A DNA stretch of 64,000 nt from Clostridium_T sp040217795 (GTDB lineage: Bacteria > Bacillota > Clostridia > Clostridiales > Clostridiaceae): the NCBI GenBank assembly GCA_040217795.1, contig JBEHWK010000003.1, positions 1 through 64,000 on the forward strand, read 5' to 3'. Both the position numbers and the translations under genes were made by a program. This document shows, in pieces, positions 60,602-64,000 of the stretch. Below the pieces are notes generated by a model. It had not been told where the DNA came from. It worked only from the letters and a program-made list of their open reading frames with translations, and searched no databases. Every line of letters starts with the position of its first letter. The stretch's first letter is position 1.

Positions 60602-61516
60602 ATGGAAGAAAAAAGTTTTATAGTTGAAGAGAAATATGCTAATTTAAGATTAGATAAATTTTTAGCTGAAATTTTAGTTGATAAATCAAGAAGTTTCATA
60701 CAGGAAATTATTAATTCTGAAAATGTAAAAGTAAACGGCAGGGTTGTTAAAAGCAGTTATAAATTGAAAACTGGTGATCACATTATGGTTGTTTTACCTG
60801 AAGCCGTGAATTTGGATGTCCAGGGGGAAAATATCCCTCTGGAAATTATGCATGAAGATAGAGATGTTATAGTAGTAAATAAACCTCAGGGTATGGTGGT
60901 TCATCCTGCACCGGGAAATTACAGCGGAACTTTAGTAAATGCATTATTATTCCACTGCAAGGATTTGTCAGGAATAAATGGAGTGATCAGACCTGGAATT
61001 GTACATAGAATAGACAAGGATACTTCGGGAGTATTAGTTGTAGCTAAAAATGATTATAGTCACAATTTTTTAGCTAGTCAGCTTAAAGACCATTCAATGA
61101 AGCGGGAGTATATTGCGTTGGTGGAAGGAAGATTGAAAAATCAAAATGGTACAATCAACGCACCAATCGGAAGACATCCAAAGGAAAGAATAAAAATGGC
61201 TATAGTTGAGAATGGCAGGGAAGCCGTTACTCATTATGAAGTTTTAGAAGTTTTTGATAAGTACACACTTATTAAATGTATGCTGGAAACTGGCAGAACC
61301 CATCAGATAAGGGTTCATATGGCTAAAATAGGACATCCCTTAGTGGGAGATCCTGTTTATGGACATAAAAAACAAAAATTCCTTGTTAGTGGGCAGATGC
61401 TGCATGCCCGATTGCTGGGATTCATACATCCTTCAACAAAGGAATACATGGAATTTTCATCAGAATTGCCCAAGTATTTTCAAGATATAATTAATAAATT
61501 AAGGAGGGAAAGTTAA
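60602..61516 (+). CDS. rluD: Pseudouridine synthase RluD family
   Basis: 304 residues: an N-terminal S4 domain (about 15-75; LRLDKFLAEILVDKSRSFI) and the catalytic domain with HRIDKDTSGVLVVAK, where D138 is the nucleophile. Also LETGRTHQIRVHMAKIGHP near 225. It isomerises uridines in 23S rRNA (helix 69 in E. coli RluD); the RluC/RluD/YlyB branches cannot be separated by eye. In Bacillus the gene at this position, next to lspA and pyrR, is ylyB. lspA is not present here. Confidence 0.92.
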   Translation: MEEKSFIVEEKYANLRLDKFLAEILVDKSRSFIQEIINSENVKVNGRVVKSSYKLKTGDHIMVVLPEAVNLDVQGENIPLEIMHEDRDVIVVNKPQGMVVHPAPGNYSGTLVNALLFHCKDLSGINGVIRPGIVHRIDKDTSGVLVVAKNDYSHNFLASQLKDHSMKREYIALVEGRLKNQNGTINAPIGRHPKERIKMAIVENGREAVTHYEVLEVFDKYTLIKCMLETGRTHQIRVHMAKIGHPLVGDPVYGHKKQKFLVSGQMLHARLLGFIHPSTKEYMEFSSELPKYFQDIINKLRRES

Positions 61517-61520
61517 TATA

Positions 61521-62057
61521 ATGAAATTAAAATCAGTTTTGTTGGATGAAAATGCAATTAGAAGAAGTTTGTTAAGAATATCTCATGAAATAATTGAAAA
61601 GAATAAAGGCGTTGATGATGTAGTTCTTATTGGTATAAAAAGAAGGGGATATCCAATAGCCCAGAGAATAGCTGAACAGATTAAACAAATAGAAGGGGTC
61701 GATGTACCGGTAGGAAAAGTTGATATCACTTTATATAGAGATGACCTGGCTGAAATTGGTGAAGTGCCTGAAGTTTATAAAAATGGTATAGGTATAAGGA
61801 TAAAAGATAAAAAGGTTATTATAGTGGATGATGTTTTGTTTACATGCAGAACTGTCAGAGCAGCAATTGATGCTATAATAGATTATGAAAGACCTAAATC
61901 CATACAGCTTGCCGTACTGATAGACAGAGGGCATAAGGAACTTCCTATCAGGGCAGATTATGTGGGGAAAAATGTTCCTACATCCAGCTCAGAAATTGTA
62001 GCTGTAAAGATAAAAGACATAGATAAAGAAGACTCTGTAAAAATTTATGAAAGATAA
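61521..62057 (+). CDS. pyrR: Bifunctional pyr operon regulator/uracil phosphoribosyltransferase
   Basis: 178 residues, phosphoribosyltransferase fold. It binds UMP/UTP and attenuates pyr mRNAs, with some UPRTase activity. The PRPP loop reads VDDVLFTCRTVRAA; Cys109 replaces the glycine usual in the TGRT part of this loop. Other conserved parts: GIKRRGYPIAQRIAEQI (about 36-52) and LIDRGHKELPIRADYVGKNV (near 135). AAGGAGGG lies 12 bases before ATG 61521. No pyrimidine biosynthesis genes follow, so it acts in trans. Confidence 0.93.
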   Translation: MKLKSVLLDENAIRRSLLRISHEIIEKNKGVDDVVLIGIKRRGYPIAQRIAEQIKQIEGVDVPVGKVDITLYRDDLAEIGEVPEVYKNGIGIRIKDKKVIIVDDVLFTCRTVRAAIDAIIDYERPKSIQLAVLIDRGHKELPIRADYVGKNVPTSSSEIVAVKIKDIDKEDSVKIYER

Positions 62058-62071
62058 ATGAGGTATTTTTA

Positions 62072-63187
62072 ATGGACTATAAATTAATTGCAACTTCAGC
62101 CTTCGGGCTTGAATCAGTTGTAGCCAAGGAACTGAAATCTCTAGGTTACGAAGAACTGGTTCTTGAAAATGGGAAAGTACATTTTACCGGAGACGAATTA
62201 GATATAGCTATTGCTAACATACACTTGAGAACTGCGGAAAGAATTTTGATAAATATGGGAGAATTTGAAGCCAGAACATTTGAAGAACTATTTCAAGGAA
62301 CTAGGGCAATAAATTGGGGGCAGTTAATTCCTGTTGACGGCAAAATGCACGTGACGGGAAAGTCAATAAAATCAACTTTGTTTTCTGTTCCGGACTGTCA
62401 ATCTATAGTGAAAAAAGCCATGGTTACGAGCATGCAGGAGAAGTATAACAGGACTGTATTTACTGAAGATGGGCCAGTTTATAAAACAGAAATATCTTTA
62501 TTAAAGGATAAAGCTACTCTTTCTGTAGATACATCTGGAGTTGGGCTGCATAAAAGAGGATACAGGGAAAAAGCCGGAGAGGCTCCACTTAAAGAAACGC
62601 TGGCTGCTGCAATGGTATTGCTATCAAAATGGACAGGTAAAGAAACCTTAATAGATCCATTTTGTGGTTCAGGAACAATTTTAATAGAAGCAGCAATGAT
62701 TGCCAGAGATATTGCACCGGGATTGAAAAGAAAGTTTGTAAGTGAAGATTGGCCCAATATTTCTCAAGATATATGGGAGCAAGTAAGAGAAGGCGGAAGA
62801 AAGTCCATTAAGAACAGGGATATAAAAATGTACGGGTATGATATCAATGGAAGATTATTGTCAGTGGCAAGAGATAATGCAAGATTAGCTGGAGTGGAAG
62901 ACAATATTGAGTTTAAAAAACAGGACTTCAGAGAACTTGAATTAAGAGGAGAAGATTTGTTCATAATAACAAATCCTCCTTATGGTGAAAGAATAGGTGA
63001 GGAAGAAGAGATTAAACTGCTATATAAAAGGCTGGGACAGATGAAAAAGAATAATCCAGATGTGCAGATGGATATACTCACTTCTTATGAAAAATTTCAA
63101 GAGGTTTTTGGGTCTAAGGCAGACAAAAACAGAAAACTGTATAATGGCAGATTAAAATGTTATAATTACGAATATTTTAGAAAATAA
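62072..63187 (+). CDS. THUMP-domain class I RNA methyltransferase (YpsC/RlmL-like)
   Basis: 371 residues. An N-terminal THUMP RNA-binding domain (about 45-155) precedes a Rossmann methyltransferase with LIDPFCGSGTILIEAAM (motif I, near 190) and the catalytic ITNPPYGERIG (NPPY, near 300). The family methylates N2 of guanosine in 23S rRNA (RlmL/RlmK) or tRNA; the substrate here is unknown. It begins 14 bp after pyrR and ends at a convergent terminator. Confidence 0.9.
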   Translation: MDYKLIATSAFGLESVVAKELKSLGYEELVLENGKVHFTGDELDIAIANIHLRTAERILINMGEFEARTFEELFQGTRAINWGQLIPVDGKMHVTGKSIKSTLFSVPDCQSIVKKAMVTSMQEKYNRTVFTEDGPVYKTEISLLKDKATLSVDTSGVGLHKRGYREKAGEAPLKETLAAAMVLLSKWTGKETLIDPFCGSGTILIEAAMIARDIAPGLKRKFVSEDWPNISQDIWEQVREGGRKSIKNRDIKMYGYDINGRLLSVARDNARLAGVEDNIEFKKQDFRELELRGEDLFIITNPPYGERIGEEEEIKLLYKRLGQMKKNNPDVQMDILTSYEKFQEVFGSKADKNRKLYNGRLKCYNYEYFRK

Positions 63188-63206
63188 AATTGCATATCTA
63201 TGAAGT

Positions 63207-63245
63207 AAGGTCCTTTAAAATAATAAGATTTTAAAGGACCTTTAA
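63207..63245. terminator. Bidirectional terminator
   Basis: AAGGTCCTTTAAAAT (63207-63221) pairs perfectly over 15 bp with ATTTTAAAGGACCTT (63228-63242). It serves the converging methyltransferase and rqcH genes. Confidence 0.9.
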
Positions 63246-63246
63246 C

Positions 63247-64000
63247 TTATGCTTTATTCAATGAAGGTTCTGTGGGATTTATATAAATAGTTTTATTATT
63301 TGTGTATATAACCATTCCAGGTTTTGCGGAGTTTGGTTTTTTAACATATTTAACCTTTGTATAGTCTACTGGAATGTTAGAAGACAATTTCCCTTTGCTG
63401 TAATAAGCAGCGAGATTGGCAGCTTCAATAAGAGTGTTCTCAGGAACAATACTTCCTTTGATTATTACATGAGAACCAGGTATATCTTTCGTATGTAGCC
63501 AGGTATCTTCTTTATTTGCCAGTTTTAATGTCAAATAATCGTTTTGAATATTATTTTTACCTACGAAAATATCAAGACCGTCGCTGGAAATAAAGTGAAG
63601 GGGTTTAGCTGCCTTCTCTTTTTTATCTTTAGGATTTTTCCTGAATTTAATATAGCCGGTTTCAATAAGCTCTTTTTTTATTTCATCAATGTCTGTATAT
63701 TGTTCTGAATTTTCTAAGTTAGTAAGAGCTGATTTTAAATATTGAAGTTCTTCTGTATTTTTTTGTAATTGTTCAATGGCGTTTTCTTCTGATTTTTTCA
63801 TTTTGTTATATTTTTTATAGTAATACTGTACATTTTCTGAAGGTGATTTATTTGGATCAAGGGGGATATCAACATAATCATTTTCTTTTTCGCTGTAGAA
63901 GTTCAACAAATTAATTTTTGCATCACCTTTCTTTAACTGATAGATGAATGAGGTAAGTAGGTCACCCTTTGTTTTATAATCATTTTTTTCTTTGCATTCA
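63247..64000 (-). CDS. rqcH: RqcH/NFACT family protein, C-terminal part
   Basis: About 250 residues are inside the window; the 5' end lies beyond 64000. The frame is open to the window edge (visible start of the readable part: ECKEKNDYKTKGDLLTSFIY), so a start codon at 63909 would be internal. A coiled coil (KMKKSEENAIEQLQKN) precedes the NFACT-R domain with DTWLHTKDIPGSHVII and NLAAYYSKGKLSS. RqcH recruits tRNA-Ala to stalled 50S subunits and adds C-terminal alanine tails; older annotation is fibronectin-binding protein A. Confidence 0.92.
   Translation of the reverse strand, partial: ECKEKNDYKTKGDLLTSFIYQLKKGDAKINLLNFYSEKENDYVDIPLDPNKSPSENVQYYYKKYNKMKKSEENAIEQLQKNTEELQYLKSALTNLENSEQYTDIDEIKKELIETGYIKFRKNPKDKKEKAAKPLHFISSDGLDIFVGKNNIQNDYLTLKLANKEDTWLHTKDIPGSHVIIKGSIVPENTLIEAANLAAYYSKGKLSSNIPVDYTKVKYVKKPNSAKPGMVIYTNNKTIYINPTEPSLNKA

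Noticed and set aside
63247..63909. A complete 220-residue gene starting at 63909
   Set aside because: The frame continues to the window edge with recognisable RqcH sequence, so 63909 is internal and the gene is cut by the window.
1..64000. CRISPR arrays, tRNA or rRNA genes, insertion sequences, prophage genes
   Set aside because: I saw no regularly spaced repeats with spacers, no cloverleaf or rRNA segments, and no transposase, integrase or phage structural genes.

Overview
The window is a gene-dense stretch (about 60 genes) of an AT-rich, endospore-forming Firmicute chromosome, most likely a Clostridium or close relative. The grounds are: AGA/ATA-rich codon use, strong GGAGG-type ribosome binding sites, a T-box leader in front of pheST, a dcw cluster with spoVD/spoVE-like genes and DUF881/Sbp genes, the sporulation-type genes pdaA and yteA, and a MurE carrying the meso-diaminopimelate signature. 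I do not name a species.

Layout. 1-250 is the end of rplT. 348-3179 holds a Ktr/Trk potassium channel pair and an RNA methyltransferase. 3169-7104 is the T-box-controlled pheS-pheT operon. 7255-11117 is a patchwork of small or isolated genes (a metallo-beta-lactamase-fold hydrolase, a small membrane protein, a DUF6508-type protein, citrate synthase, a 58-residue protein). 11438-23971 is a carbohydrate block: a eukaryote-type (GH13_8) glycogen branching enzyme on the minus strand, a LacI-family regulator, an EEP-fold protein, beta-phosphoglucomutase, GH65 maltose phosphorylase, a MalEFG importer without its ATPase, and a GH13 neopullulanase/cyclomaltodextrinase-type amylase. Maltodextrin is imported, trimmed in the cytoplasm, phosphorolysed to glucose plus beta-glucose-1-phosphate, and the latter isomerised to glucose-6-phosphate. 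24227-30046 resumes a common clostridial housekeeping order (zapA, U32/RlhA-like gene, mutS2, DUF523), so the material between pheT and zapA looks like an accessory insertion.

30132-44180 holds speA (minus strand), ctc/L25, phosphoglucomutase, a TPR protein, a surface-polysaccharide set (TagA/WecG, MurJ, two glycosyltransferases, a polymerase/ligase), a cyclodeaminase, pdaA (minus strand) and ychF. 44372-59563 is the division and cell wall cluster: MraZ boxes, mraZ, rsmH, ftsL, spoVD-type PBP, murE, murF, mraY, ftsW/spoVE, divIB, DUF881, sbp, DUF881, ylmE, sepF, ylmG, ylmH, divIVA. murD, murG, murC, ftsA and ftsZ are not in the window. 59822-63187 has a probable structured RNA, yteA, rluD, pyrR and a THUMP methyltransferase; 63247-64000 is the C-terminal part of rqcH on the minus strand.

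The least explained signal is a family of three intergenic elements of about 160-200 bp (11176, 53616, 59596), all in the same orientation. Each starts in the T-tract of the upstream gene's terminator. Each carries a 15-16 bp inverted repeat with one compensated base-pair change, a perfect DnaA-box 9-mer at a fixed position, and a second conserved hairpin. Other items worth checking are a structured-RNA candidate before yteA, a 39-bp near-perfect palindrome after zapA whose core recurs before pheS, matching operators at identical spacing in two maltose promoters, and a malF start codon whose Shine-Dalgarno is separated from it by a hairpin.
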